This document shows positions 6,106 to 12,048 of a stretch of 16,387 nt of DNA, piece by piece (position 1 is the stretch's first letter; each line of letters begins with the position of its first letter). The DNA is from Bacteroidales bacterium (GTDB lineage Bacteria > Bacteroidota > Bacteroidia > Bacteroidales > UBA932), in NCBI GenBank assembly GCA_023227835.1, contig JALOCI010000055.1:1-16387 (forward strand). The letters run 5' to 3'. The notes under the pieces are model-generated. The model saw only the letters and a program-made list of their open reading frames with translations, searched no databases and was not told the DNA's origin. A program made the translations under genes and the position numbers.

Positions 6106-7288
6106 TGGGCTATATAGTGCATATAAATCCAAGTTATATGACGTGTATGTACTTGAGGGTGGTTCAAGGAGCTCCAAGACCTTTTCCATTATCCAGTTTT
6201 GGATAAGATATGCGTATGAGAACAGGGGAAAATACGAAAGGGTGCTTGTGTCAAGGCGTAAGGGAACCTGGCTCACCGCCACGGTCTTGCAGGACTTCAT
6301 CAAGGCCCTCCTCATGTATGGTCTGTATGACAGAAGGAATCACAATAAATCCCTTGGAAGTGGGGTATATAAGTTATATGATACCGAGTTTTGGTTTCTT
6401 GGACTGGATGATGATCAGAAGATACACGGATTTGAATCTGATGCTTTCTGGATAAATGAGGCCATAGAGGCCGGTTATGACGATTATGCCCAGATCATGC
6501 AGCGTTGTACGGGTTTCGGCATTCTTGACTACAACCCGTCCGAAGAAGAGCACTGGATATATGACAGGGTGCTCAAACGTCCAACCTCATATTACAGCCA
6601 CTCTACAATGCTTCATAATCCGTTCATAGCTCCTACTGCCAAGAAACAGATATTGTCATACGAGCCGACCGATGAGAATTTTACAAACGGCACGGCTGAC
6701 AAGAGGAAGTGGATGATATATGGCCTTGGGCTGAGGGCGAAGATAGAGGGGTTGGTATTTGATAGCTATGAGATAATAAAGGAGATTCCAAAATGGGTTG
6801 ACTGGCGAAGATACGGGCTTGACTTTGGCTATACGAACGATGTGACTGCCTGTGGAGAGGTTGGGTTTCTTGACAATACGATTTACATAGATGAGCAGAT
6901 ATATAAAACAAGAATGCTCACCGGAGATATTATAAAGGAACTAAGGGAATTGCCAAGAAGAAAGATTTGGTGTGATAGCGCAGATCCACGGCTTGTTGAT
7001 GAGATCCATAATGCAGGCTTCAACATCGAGGCCGCAGAGAAGCCGGCCGGCTCCGTTAAGGCCGGCATAGACTGGATGAAGGGAAAGAAGATATGTATAA
7101 CGGAAAGATCCATAAATGCCAAAAAGGAGTTTGATAACTATACATATCAGCAGGACAAGAATGGTATTTGGCTCAACGAGCCTATAGATGCCTGGAATCA
7201 CCTGATTGATGGTACAAGATACGTATTTTACATGGAGAAAATAGGAAAAAGAGCACGGAAAATAAGTCTTGAAGGTCATGTATTTTAA
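6068..7288 (+). CDS. terL: Terminase large subunit (TerL), 406 aa
   Basis: This is the motor that pumps and cuts phage DNA. Walker A is GGSRSSKT at 31-38, Walker B is FWINEA at 127-132 (N-E instead of the usual D-E, common in the PBSX/phage terminase_3 group), and DYNPS at 154-158 matches the coupling motif. The C-terminal RNase-H-like nuclease has LDFGY at 251-255, WCDSADP at 301-307 and a third acidic site near D381 in NHLIDGTRY. The length is normal for the family. The ATG at 6068 lies inside the TerS frame. The portal follows 11 bases later. Every catalytic motif is intact, so it should be functional. Confidence 0.95.
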   Translation: MTGNLALTTRVYDGLYSAYKSKLYDVYVLEGGSRSSKTFSIIQFWIRYAYENRGKYERVLVSRRKGTWLTATVLQDFIKALLMYGLYDRRNHNKSLGSGVYKLYDTEFWFLGLDDDQKIHGFESDAFWINEAIEAGYDDYAQIMQRCTGFGILDYNPSEEEHWIYDRVLKRPTSYYSHSTMLHNPFIAPTAKKQILSYEPTDENFTNGTADKRKWMIYGLGLRAKIEGLVFDSYEIIKEIPKWVDWRRYGLDFGYTNDVTACGEVGFLDNTIYIDEQIYKTRMLTGDIIKELRELPRRKIWCDSADPRLVDEIHNAGFNIEAAEKPAGSVKAGIDWMKGKKICITERSINAKKEFDNYTYQQDKNGIWLNEPIDAWNHLIDGTRYVFYMEKIGKRARKISLEGHVF

Positions 7289-7299
7289 ATTATAAGGAA

Positions 7300-8757
7300 A
7301 TGGAGGAGATAGGAGTAGTACAGGAGATTAATGCCATAACGGACATTGGTCAGAGAATAGAGAGGTTGAAGAAGAGGGCTACAACAGCCCCCGACGTAGC
7401 GACATTGCTAAAGGATTGGGATCCTAACGGCCATGCCGTGATGGATAAGACCATAAGAAAGAGAAAAAAGGTTGTAACACAACAGGAGGTACGTTCGGCT
7501 GATGGAAAAACGATAATCAAGCCCGAGAAAGTGGAATGGCGTGACCCCAACAGGCTGCCGGTTCCTATCGAACAGGACATAGTGAACATACAGACATCGT
7601 TCACCTTTGGCATAGAGCCAAAACTTGAGTGTGTAACCGCTACCGATGAGGAGAAAAACGCCTTTAATCTTCTCAAGCAGATACTTGTACGTAACAAGAT
7701 AAAATACCTCAACAAGAAGGTGATGAGAGCTTTCCTTGCTGAGCAAGAGGTGGCGGAATACTGGTACAAGGTGACGGATAAGGGATGGTGGAGCAAGTTG
7801 CTCAGGATAGTGGGGTTTGGCACAGAGGCACCGGAAAACAGGCTCAGGGTTGCCATCTGGTCTCCTTTCAATGGGGACAAGCTCTACCCTGTCTTTGACA
7901 GCTATGGCGATCTTGTCTTCTTCTCGAGGGAATATAAGGTGAAGGATTCCGACAACAATGATATAGAGAAATTCATGACGGTGGATGCGCAGAGTGTCAC
8001 CATATACACCAAGGGAGCTAACGGATGGACCGAGGACAAGAAGCAGCACGGCTTCACCAAGATGCCTATCATCTACACATACCGGGCGGAGGCATACTGC
8101 AAGAAGATAAAGAGGCTCAGGGAAAGATACGAGATGCTTCTCTCTAATTATGCGGACTGCATTGATTACAACTTCGCCCCTAAGCTGATGGCCAAGGGTG
8201 TTGTGGAGGACATAAGAAATGGCGGTGCTGCCAATGAGATAATAGAGATGAGTGATGGCGGCGAACTTAAATACCTGGTATGGACACAGGCTCCGGATAA
8301 TGCAAAGCTCGAACTCGACACCACGCTCGATAATATGTACAACCTCACGAACACCCCGAGGCTCTCAATGGAAGCCCTCAAGGGTATGGGTGATGCTCTT
8401 TCCGGTGTGGGCTTCAGATATATGTTCATGGGGGCCCATATGGCGGTATACAACCATGCAGAAGTGATGGGTGAGTATCTCCAGAGAAGAATCAATTTCC
8501 TCTGCACAGCAATGGGTGATGTGTTTCCAAAAGTCAAAAAGGTCATGGAAACCCTCGATCCTGTGACGGAGATAGTACCATATATCATAGACAACAAGGC
8601 CGACGATGTTAGTCTTGCAAGTGATGCCATTGCTGCCGGTATCATGTCCAAGAAGGAGGGTGTCAGCTTTGTGGGCCTTAGTGACAACCCGGAAGAGACC
8701 TTGAAGCTCATAGCTGCCGAGGAAAAGAAGATAGAAAAGATACAACCACAGAAATGA
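7300..8757 (+). CDS. Portal protein, SPP1 gp6-like, 485 aa
   Basis: The gene lies right after TerL and is 485 residues long, typical of SPP1-type portals. Visible family features are the basic N-terminal region with DPNRLPVPIEQDIVNIQTSF followed by FGIEP (about 88-112), the EVAEYWYKV strand and wing region (about 150-160), a long helix with KKIKRLRERYEMLLSNYADC (about 267-286) and the C-terminal crown helix with VMETLDPVTE and EEKKIEK. The dodecameric ring at the head vertex docks the terminase and conducts DNA. The ATG at 7300 is followed by an unbroken frame that ends in ATGA with the next small frame. Confidence comes from position and length plus the characteristic segments. Confidence 0.88.
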   Translation: MEEIGVVQEINAITDIGQRIERLKKRATTAPDVATLLKDWDPNGHAVMDKTIRKRKKVVTQQEVRSADGKTIIKPEKVEWRDPNRLPVPIEQDIVNIQTSFTFGIEPKLECVTATDEEKNAFNLLKQILVRNKIKYLNKKVMRAFLAEQEVAEYWYKVTDKGWWSKLLRIVGFGTEAPENRLRVAIWSPFNGDKLYPVFDSYGDLVFFSREYKVKDSDNNDIEKFMTVDAQSVTIYTKGANGWTEDKKQHGFTKMPIIYTYRAEAYCKKIKRLRERYEMLLSNYADCIDYNFAPKLMAKGVVEDIRNGGAANEIIEMSDGGELKYLVWTQAPDNAKLELDTTLDNMYNLTNTPRLSMEALKGMGDALSGVGFRYMFMGAHMAVYNHAEVMGEYLQRRINFLCTAMGDVFPKVKKVMETLDPVTEIVPYIIDNKADDVSLASDAIAAGIMSKKEGVSFVGLSDNPEETLKLIAAEEKKIEKIQPQK

Positions 8758-9044
8758 CCTTCAGGTCCCAATCGGAGATGTTCAGGTGGATATGGGATAA
8801 CAGACCCTATAAGTCCGAGCTGACAGGGAAAGGGTAGCTTCCCAAAGGTCACCCTATGTGGCGCTGGCAATTTGCCCATGTGCTGCCAAAGGGGAGTTAC
8901 CCTAAGTGGAAATTAAACCCCGGCAATGTGATTCTGTGCCTGCCTGAGGAACATGAGCGACAGGGGGATTTTGAGGCATTCCAGACCCGGTACGAGGATC
9001 TGAGACGAAGGTATTACAAGGAGTTTTATAATAAGGAATTTTAA
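8754..9044 (+). pseudogene. HNH endonuclease frame interrupted by an in-frame TAG
   Basis: The frame opens at ATG 8754, overlapping the portal stop as ATGA, and reads MTFRSQSEMFRWIWDNRPYK, SELTGKG, then TAG at 8835-8837, then continues in the same frame with LPKGHPMWRWQFAHVLPKGS to TAA 9044. Without the amber the product would be 96 codons, of which 95 are sense, containing an HNH-like core: H in QFAHVLPK, N in NPGNVILCL and H in PEEHERQ. HNH endonucleases next to terminase help cut concatemers at cos sites in many phages (established for HK97-like systems). Two other genes here end in TAG (9473-9790 and 12161-12307), so TAG is read as stop. It could be a mutation, a sequencing error or read-through; none can be decided here. 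Confidence 0.75.
8856..9044 (+). CDS. HNH endonuclease core fragment, 62 aa
   Basis: The ATG at 8856 lies six codons after the in-frame TAG, with a weak purine-rich stretch (AAAGG) before it. Restarted translation would give MWRWQFAHVLPKGSYPKWKL, then NPGNVILCLPEEHERQ and a basic tail ending RYYKEFYNKEF. All three HNH positions (His in FAHV, Asn in NPGN, His in EEHE) are kept; only the N-terminal 34 residues would be lost. This is probably the only stable product if the amber is a true stop. The frame is followed by a terminator at 9050-9080, closing the packaging transcript. Confidence 0.6.
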   Translation: MWRWQFAHVLPKGSYPKWKLNPGNVILCLPEEHERQGDFEAFQTRYEDLRRRYYKEFYNKEF

Positions 9045-9049
9045 ACATC

Positions 9050-9080
9050 AGGCCACTTAATCGGTGGCCTTTTTCTTTTC
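9050..9080 (+). terminator. Intrinsic terminator closing packaging module
   Basis: A perfect stem, AGGCCAC (9050-9056) with GTGGCCT (9064-9070), has a 7-base loop, followed by TTTTTCTTTTC. It follows the HNH frame by six bases. The stop codon of the opposite-strand XRE gene lies in the loop, so the two transcription units converge. Confidence 0.88.
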
Positions 9081-9311
9081 AGGGATAAGGTGTATTAGCT
9101 CTCCCCTCTTCTTGACATAGAACTCTGCCGGCTCTTCATCGAGAAGGTCGGACACCTGAACGCCAAGGGCCGAGGCAATCTCTTGTAGTCTCTTCAGCGA
9201 CACCCTGCCCCCTATATTCTGGCTGAGTGTGCCCTGCGACACCTTTAATGCCTTTGCCAGATCCTTTAATTTTACCCCTTTTTCCTTGCAGATTTCCTTT
9301 ACCCTTAACAT
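9057..9311 (-). CDS. XRE-family helix-turn-helix regulator, 84 aa
   Basis: The sequence MLRVKEICKEKGVKLKDLAK then ALKVSQGTLSQNIGGRVSLK is a textbook XRE/Cro-CI helix-turn-helix: helix 2 (KLKDLAKAL), turn (KVS) and recognition helix (QGTLSQNIGG). It is followed by ...LQEIASALGVQVSDLL and a basic tail with LIPEKKKATD. I chose ATG 9311; a TTG at 9329 would add six residues, but the shorter start fits the family ('MLRVKEI'). It reads leftward, converging on the HNH gene and divergent from the WYL_2 gene, so it probably regulates the two divergent promoters between them (inference). It is too short to hold a LexA-type cleavage domain. Confidence 0.88.
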   Translation of the reverse strand: MLRVKEICKEKGVKLKDLAKALKVSQGTLSQNIGGRVSLKRLQEIASALGVQVSDLLDEEPAEFYVKKRGELIHLIPEKKKATD

Positions 9312-9358
9312 ACGATCTATTTTATACAATTTTAGTCTCCACCCCGATAATTTCGAGA

Positions 9359-9389
9359 CAAAGGTATTAAAAATTTAGACATAGCTAAA
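9359..9389 (-). promoter_or_regulatory. Probable leftward promoter of the XRE gene
   Basis: On the minus strand TACCTTTG (9359-9366) matches the -7 box TAnnTTTG. The -33 position (9386-9389) reads TTTA, a partial match to TTTG. The leader to the 9311 start would be about 40 bases. Confidence 0.45.
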
Positions 9390-9407
9390 AATATTTTTCA
9401 AAGAAAG

Positions 9408-9437
9408 TTGCTAATTTGAATATTTTGTCTATATTTG
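9408..9437 (+). promoter_or_regulatory. Rightward promoter of accessory island (GTTGCTA class)
   Basis: TTGC (9408-9411), 18 bases and TATATTTG (9430-9437) give the same boxes and spacing as the 2982-3011 promoter. The upstream context AGTTGCTAATTTG resembles TGTTGCTATTTTG there. It drives the WYL_2 gene and probably the tRNA region. Confidence 0.7.
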
Positions 9438-9472
9438 TATTCAGAAACAACAACGAACTAACAACAACGAAA

Positions 9473-9790
9473 ATGACAAACAACTTCAGAACAGAGGTGT
9501 TCAGACGCGCATATCGTTTGACCCTCACAGGTATTAACTTTTCACAGGCGTTAACAAAGAGCTGGGCTATTTACAGACTTCAAAAGCAAATGAGAAGTTC
9601 GGTAGTAGAGTTCAGATTTAGAAAAATATCAGGGGAAATAAGAATCGCATACGGAACTTTGATAAAAAGCGTAATAGACCCCTTGATTAAAGGTGTAAAA
9701 GAAAGTAAGAATGAAACCCTGGTTACTTACTTCGACACACAGAAGCAACAGTTTCGTTCATTTAGAGAAGAGAATTTAATTTTAATATAG
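9473..9790 (+). CDS. WYL_2 (DUF2693) SH3-barrel protein, 105 aa
   Basis: MTNNFRTEVFRRAYRLTLTG, then INFSQALTKSWAIYRLQKQM and VEFRFRKISGEIRIAYGTL match the family common in Bacteroidetes phages and mobile elements, known as WYL_2 or DUF2693: an N-terminal helical 'F..A...AW..YRL' unit followed by an Sm/SH3-like barrel ending in TYFDTQKQQFRSFREENLI. The barrel may bind nucleic acid or a small ligand; no reaction is known. The start is ATG 9473 after the leader CGAACTAACAACAACGAAA; an upstream in-frame start at 9416 would put the promoter inside the gene and is rejected. The stop is TAG, which shows amber is used as a terminator codon here. It is the first gene of the island transcript. Confidence 0.8.
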   Translation: MTNNFRTEVFRRAYRLTLTGINFSQALTKSWAIYRLQKQMRSSVVEFRFRKISGEIRIAYGTLIKSVIDPLIKGVKESKNETLVTYFDTQKQQFRSFREENLILI

Positions 9791-9791
9791 T

Positions 9792-9881
9792 ATGATAGAA
9801 GAGTGGAAGGATATTGAGGGATACGAAGGAATAAAAGTTCAAGGGATAACTTTAAGCCCCGTTCAGTATTATTCATTTTAA
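9792..9881 (+). pseudogene. NUMOD4 homing-endonuclease remnant, 29 aa
   Basis: The frame starts one base after the WYL_2 stop: MIEEWKDIEGYEGIKVQGIT, then LSPVQYYSF and TAA. 'EEWKDIEGYEG' is the start of the NUMOD4 motif that opens many HNH homing endonucleases (normally followed by '..VSN.GRV.S'). Here it breaks off after about 14 matching residues and no endonuclease domain follows. It is a decayed insertion scar, located just before the tRNA-like array. Expression as a 29-aa peptide is possible but not expected to be functional. Confidence 0.65.
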
Positions 9882-9915
9882 TTACCCCGTACTGCTGTGA
9901 AGCCCTACGGGATTC

Positions 9916-10036
9916 GGGAAGGTGGCGGAATTGGTAGACGCACCGTAGCGGTACGGGACAGTTAGATGGCTATCGTTGAGGAGATGCCTAAGCAATTAAA
10001 TAATCGAGAATGCAGGTTCGAGTCCTGCCCTTCTCA
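9916..10036 (+). tRNA. tRNA-Leu-like gene with abnormal anticodon arm
   Basis: The acceptor (GGGAAGG with CCTTCTC, 10029-10035, discriminator A10036), the D arm (GCGGAATTGGTAGACGC, a class II Leu pattern) and the T arm (GCAGG TTCGAGT CCTGC, 10012-10028) are intact. However, the anticodon position holds the hairpin CCGTA-GCGG-TACGG (9943-9956) with only four loop bases, so there is no normal seven-base anticodon loop. About 55 bases then lie between this hairpin and the T arm, where a Leu tRNA has about 13. The gene is 121 bases instead of about 85. No CCA is encoded. It may be an inactivated tRNA, an interrupted tRNA or a tRNA-like RNA with another role. Confidence 0.6.
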
Positions 10037-10037
10037 C

Positions 10038-10111
10038 GAATGCCGTTCAAGTCGGCTCGGTGATTGAGATTATGGTAAATGATTATTCTGGTTCGACTCC
10101 AGAAGCCATTC
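10038..10111 (+). tRNA. Degenerate tRNA-like element, possible anticodon GTA
   Basis: A 74-base cloverleaf can be drawn: acceptor GAATGCC/GCCATTC with one mismatch, D stem TCAA/TTGA with a long 13-base loop, anticodon stem GATTA/TGATT (two G-T pairs), loop TGGTAAA, and a perfect T arm TCTGG-TTCGACT-CCAGA. The loop reads GTA (Tyr), but position 33 is G instead of the near-universal U. The variable region has only two bases, unlike bacterial tRNA-Tyr, and an extra A precedes the 3' acceptor strand. It may be a pseudo-tRNA or a tRNA-shaped element. It starts two bases after the Leu-like element. Confidence 0.4.
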
Positions 10112-10160
10112 TTAGGTATCGGGAAAAATCAATCTGACACCCCGGAAAGACGGGGAATTC

Positions 10161-10232
10161 GGGGACATAGCTCAGTAGGTAGAGCGGCGGACTGAAAATC
10201 CGTGCGCAGTGGTTCGATTCCACTTGTCCCCA
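10161..10232 (+). tRNA. tRNA-Phe (GAA)
   Basis: All arms fit: acceptor GGGGACA/TGTCCCC with discriminator A, D arm TAGCTCAGTAGGTAGAGC, anticodon stem GCGGA/TCCGT, loop CTGAAAA with anticodon GAA, and T arm AGTGG-TTCGATT-CCACT. No CCA is encoded. Of the three tRNA-like elements it is the only one that should be functional. A GC hairpin (CCCCG-GAAAGA-CGGGG, 10140-10155) stands just upstream and may help processing. Confidence 0.93.
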
Positions 10233-10258
10233 CAAACTAACTAACAAAAAAAATAACC

Positions 10259-10498
10259 ATGAAAAAAGAAACACTTAACAGAGCTAACGAGCTATTACAG
10301 GAGATTGAAGACCTGACAATGCACATTGAAAGGGCCGAGAAATCACTTGCTCCGGGTCAAACAGACAACGTGTTCATCGGGAATGTCTGTCTACGTTCAT
10401 CTATTCTCACGTTGAATGCTGAAGAAATATTGCGCACCTATATCAAGGCTGCAAAAATGAAACTAATGGACCTCGAGTCTGAACTTGACAACCTTTAA
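10259..10498 (+). CDS. Small coiled-coil hypothetical protein, 79 aa
   Basis: The protein MKKETLNRANELLQEIEDLT then MHIERAEKSLAPGQ is strongly helical with heptad-like leucines. After a short polar loop (GQTDNVFIGNVCL) come two more helices ending KMKLMDLESELDNL. This suggests a small coiled-coil dimer. It starts 27 bases after tRNA-Phe behind the leader AACTAACTAAC with no Shine-Dalgarno. It is the first of four small genes of unknown role in the island. No enzyme motif is visible, and a structural or regulatory role is only a guess. Confidence 0.7.
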   Translation: MKKETLNRANELLQEIEDLTMHIERAEKSLAPGQTDNVFIGNVCLRSSILTLNAEEILRTYIKAAKMKLMDLESELDNL

Positions 10499-10526
10499 GA
10501 CCGGAATACCAACTAACAACATAACA

Positions 10527-10727
10527 ATGGAAGCAAGAGAATTTTACGACAAAAGGATGAAAGAAGACTCCGAGATCGGGAGTGTTCAGCTGATGGAAGA
10601 GTACGCAAAGCATATCGTTGAGATTAACTTTTGCGACCCTCCAAGAGACATAACAAAACTATCCTCAGAAGGGTTAATGAGGGTACAAAGGACACTTGAC
10701 AAGTGTGCCGAGTGGGTTAATTCGTAA
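10527..10727 (+). CDS. Small hypothetical protein, 66 aa
   Basis: The frame is open from an upstream ATG at 10485, but I choose ATG 10527 because the leader CCAACTAACAACATAACA directly precedes it and it removes an overlap with the previous gene. The protein starts MEAREFYDKRMKEDSEIGSV and is helical and acidic, with one Cys-Asp-Pro turn (NFCDPPRDI) and a final helix MRVQRTLDKCAEWVNS. No family is recognised. It lies between two other small genes and is 28 bases after the one before. Confidence 0.65.
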   Translation: MEAREFYDKRMKEDSEIGSVQLMEEYAKHIVEINFCDPPRDITKLSSEGLMRVQRTLDKCAEWVNS

Positions 10728-10743
10728 ATCAAATAAATAAATC

Positions 10744-11025
10744 ATGACAACGATAGAAAAAGCGGCAGGAGAATATGCCCATAAAATTGATGAAGAAACA
10801 AAATCATCATTACACCCAAAAACAGCCTCATTCCAAGGATTTCTTGCCGGGGCTGAATTTGTGCACCCTATCGACTGGGAGCAAAGAAGGTATGAGATAG
10901 CAAAGGCGGCGATGCAGGGGATTGTTTCTAACTACGGCCTTAAATATAAGGACAACCATACGGCTGAGGCTGTTGCTTTTGCCGATGAACTTATTAATCA
11001 ACTTAAAAACAATCCGGTGAAATGA
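10744..11025 (+). CDS. Hypothetical phage protein, 93 aa
   Basis: MTTIEKAAGEYAHKIDEETK then SFQGFLAGAEFVHPIDWEQR is similar in layout to small proteins found often in Bacteroidetes phages ('A..YA.......F.AGAE'). The middle helix RRYEIAKAAMQGIVSN and the C-terminal helix AEAVAFADELINQLKNN complete an all-helical fold. The function is unknown. The stop (TGA, 11023-11025) overlaps the ATG of the next gene as ATGA, so the two are coupled. Confidence 0.72.
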   Translation: MTTIEKAAGEYAHKIDEETKSSLHPKTASFQGFLAGAEFVHPIDWEQRRYEIAKAAMQGIVSNYGLKYKDNHTAEAVAFADELINQLKNNPVK

Positions 11026-11429
11026 AAGCAAGCGAACTAAGAATAGGAAATAAGGCATTCTACAAAGAGAAGGTGGTAGAAATAGCCTCGATTAGTGGAA
11101 TTAAATATTCATTCGGAAATCAGGACATTACAATATGCCTTCCTGATAATTCTCTATTATCGGTTGATATATTGCAATTATCACCCATCCCTCTCACTCC
11201 CGAACTGCTTGAGAAGGGCTGTGGGTTTGATGAAGATATGGTTTTAGCATTAGATGAGGGAGAAATAAGATGTTACGGTGATGAAGAGTTTCATATTGGG
11301 GGTAACGACTCGTGTACAAGAGGAATGGTTTTTATGACTAAACGTAAATCACTTCATCAACTCCAAAACCTCTATTTCACTCTCACAGGCGAGGAACTTG
11401 AAATTGACTTAAAAACATTACAGCAATGA
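11022..11429 (+). CDS. Conserved hypothetical protein of Bacteroidetes phages, 135 aa
   Basis: The start MKASELRIGNKAFYKEKVVE and the end LHQLQNLYFTLTGEELEIDL are signatures of a widespread Bacteroidetes phage and mobile-element protein. It has an N-terminal SH3-like barrel ('ELRIGN......G....V'), a middle 'PIPLTPELLEKGCGF' segment and a C-terminal 'LHQLQNLYF.LTGEEL' helix. No function is known to me; an RNA- or protein-binding adaptor would fit the barrel (inference). It is flanked by four-base stop-start overlaps on both sides. Confidence 0.8.
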   Translation: MKASELRIGNKAFYKEKVVEIASISGIKYSFGNQDITICLPDNSLLSVDILQLSPIPLTPELLEKGCGFDEDMVLALDEGEIRCYGDEEFHIGGNDSCTRGMVFMTKRKSLHQLQNLYFTLTGEELEIDLKTLQQ

Positions 11430-11743
11430 TAATCGAACAGCTTATTTCCTCTATGGATGAGGCCTTGGGTGTCGTGTCTGGAGAGCCACAATTCAAGGAG
11501 AAGGTTATGAAAGTCCTGGACAACTCAAAGGTATCAGGTTTTCTCTCAAGCGATGACGCAAAGTCATTAATGTGTCTCGGCTTACCAATCGTTTCCGTCA
11601 CATCCGAAACATCGGGGACAGACGTGAATAAGGTTTGTAAGATTATTTTTTCCGGCAAATTGCCGTATGAGGATCTGCTTATAATTTTAGGGTTCACCTT
11701 CTCCGACTGGTCAAGAAGAGGGATAATAAATACAACGCCATGA
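11426..11743 (+). CDS. Hypothetical protein, 105 aa
   Basis: The ATG overlaps the previous TGA (ATGA). The protein MIIEQLISSMDEALGVVSGE then PQFKEKVMKVLDNSKV has an N-terminal helical pair. A polar middle (SVTSETSGTDVNKVCKIIF) precedes a C-terminal helix with GFTFSDWSRR. No motif is recognised and no membrane segment is predicted. The stop overlaps the ATG of the next gene, so the whole 11022-11925 set is one operon. Confidence 0.62.
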   Translation: MIIEQLISSMDEALGVVSGEPQFKEKVMKVLDNSKVSGFLSSDDAKSLMCLGLPIVSVTSETSGTDVNKVCKIIFSGKLPYEDLLIILGFTFSDWSRRGIINTTP

Positions 11744-11925
11744 TAACGCTGCTCTACATCTACATACTAATCAATATCGTAGTTGCTGCCCTGTGCGCAC
11801 TCATTATGCTTCAAGGCAGACCCCTGTCAAGGGCACATGTGGCCCTCGTGATGGCCCTTGCTCTACTGTTCGGTACTTTCGTGCTACTCAACAGGTTGTT
11901 TCTTTACCTTGGAGGTGGGGAATAA
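11740..11925 (+). CDS. Small membrane protein, two helices, 61 aa
   Basis: Residues 3-24 (TLLYIYILINIVVAALCALI) and 34-58 (AHVALVMALALLFGTFVLLN and following) are long hydrophobic stretches joined by a basic loop (MLQGRPLSRA). This is a two-helix membrane protein. Phage holins have this shape, but no lysis gene lies nearby, so a holin role is not supported; a superinfection-exclusion or membrane-anchor role is equally possible. The ATG overlaps the upstream stop. It is the last gene of the island. Confidence 0.65.
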   Translation: MITLLYIYILINIVVAALCALIMLQGRPLSRAHVALVMALALLFGTFVLLNRLFLYLGGGE

Positions 11926-11941
11926 AAAATTTTACCCCATT

Positions 11942-11970
11942 AGTTGCTATTTCAGCGACTTTATAATATA
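11942..11970 (+). repeat. Dyad-containing repeat, copy 1
   Basis: This 29-base segment matches the copy at 12020-12048 at 23 of 29 positions. It contains AGTTGC-N7-GCGACT, an imperfect dyad. No perfectly spaced -7 box follows (TATATTCA at 11973 is 25 bases after TTGC). Confidence 0.55.
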
Positions 11971-12019
11971 ACTATATTCATCTGATATTTAAGCGTTTTA
12001 CGATTAGTTATCAACACAT

Positions 12020-12048
12020 AGTTGCTATTATGGCCACTTTTAAATATA
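12020..12048 (+). repeat. Dyad-containing repeat, copy 2
   Basis: AGTTGC-N7-GCCACT is followed by the AATATA core shared with copy 1, 78 bases downstream of it. It overlaps the promoter candidate at 12022-12052. Confidence 0.55.

Noticed and set aside
8835..8837. Genome-wide recoding of TAG to an amino acid
   Set aside because: Genes at 9473-9790 and 12161-12307 end in TAG at natural family ends, and no tRNA with a CTA anticodon is convincing here.
9416..9472. Upstream extension of the WYL_2 frame
   Set aside because: The -7 box and leader lie inside it; family members begin at the MTNNF ATG.
11740..11925. Calling the two-helix membrane protein a holin
   Set aside because: Shape alone is not enough; no endolysin or spanin gene is nearby.
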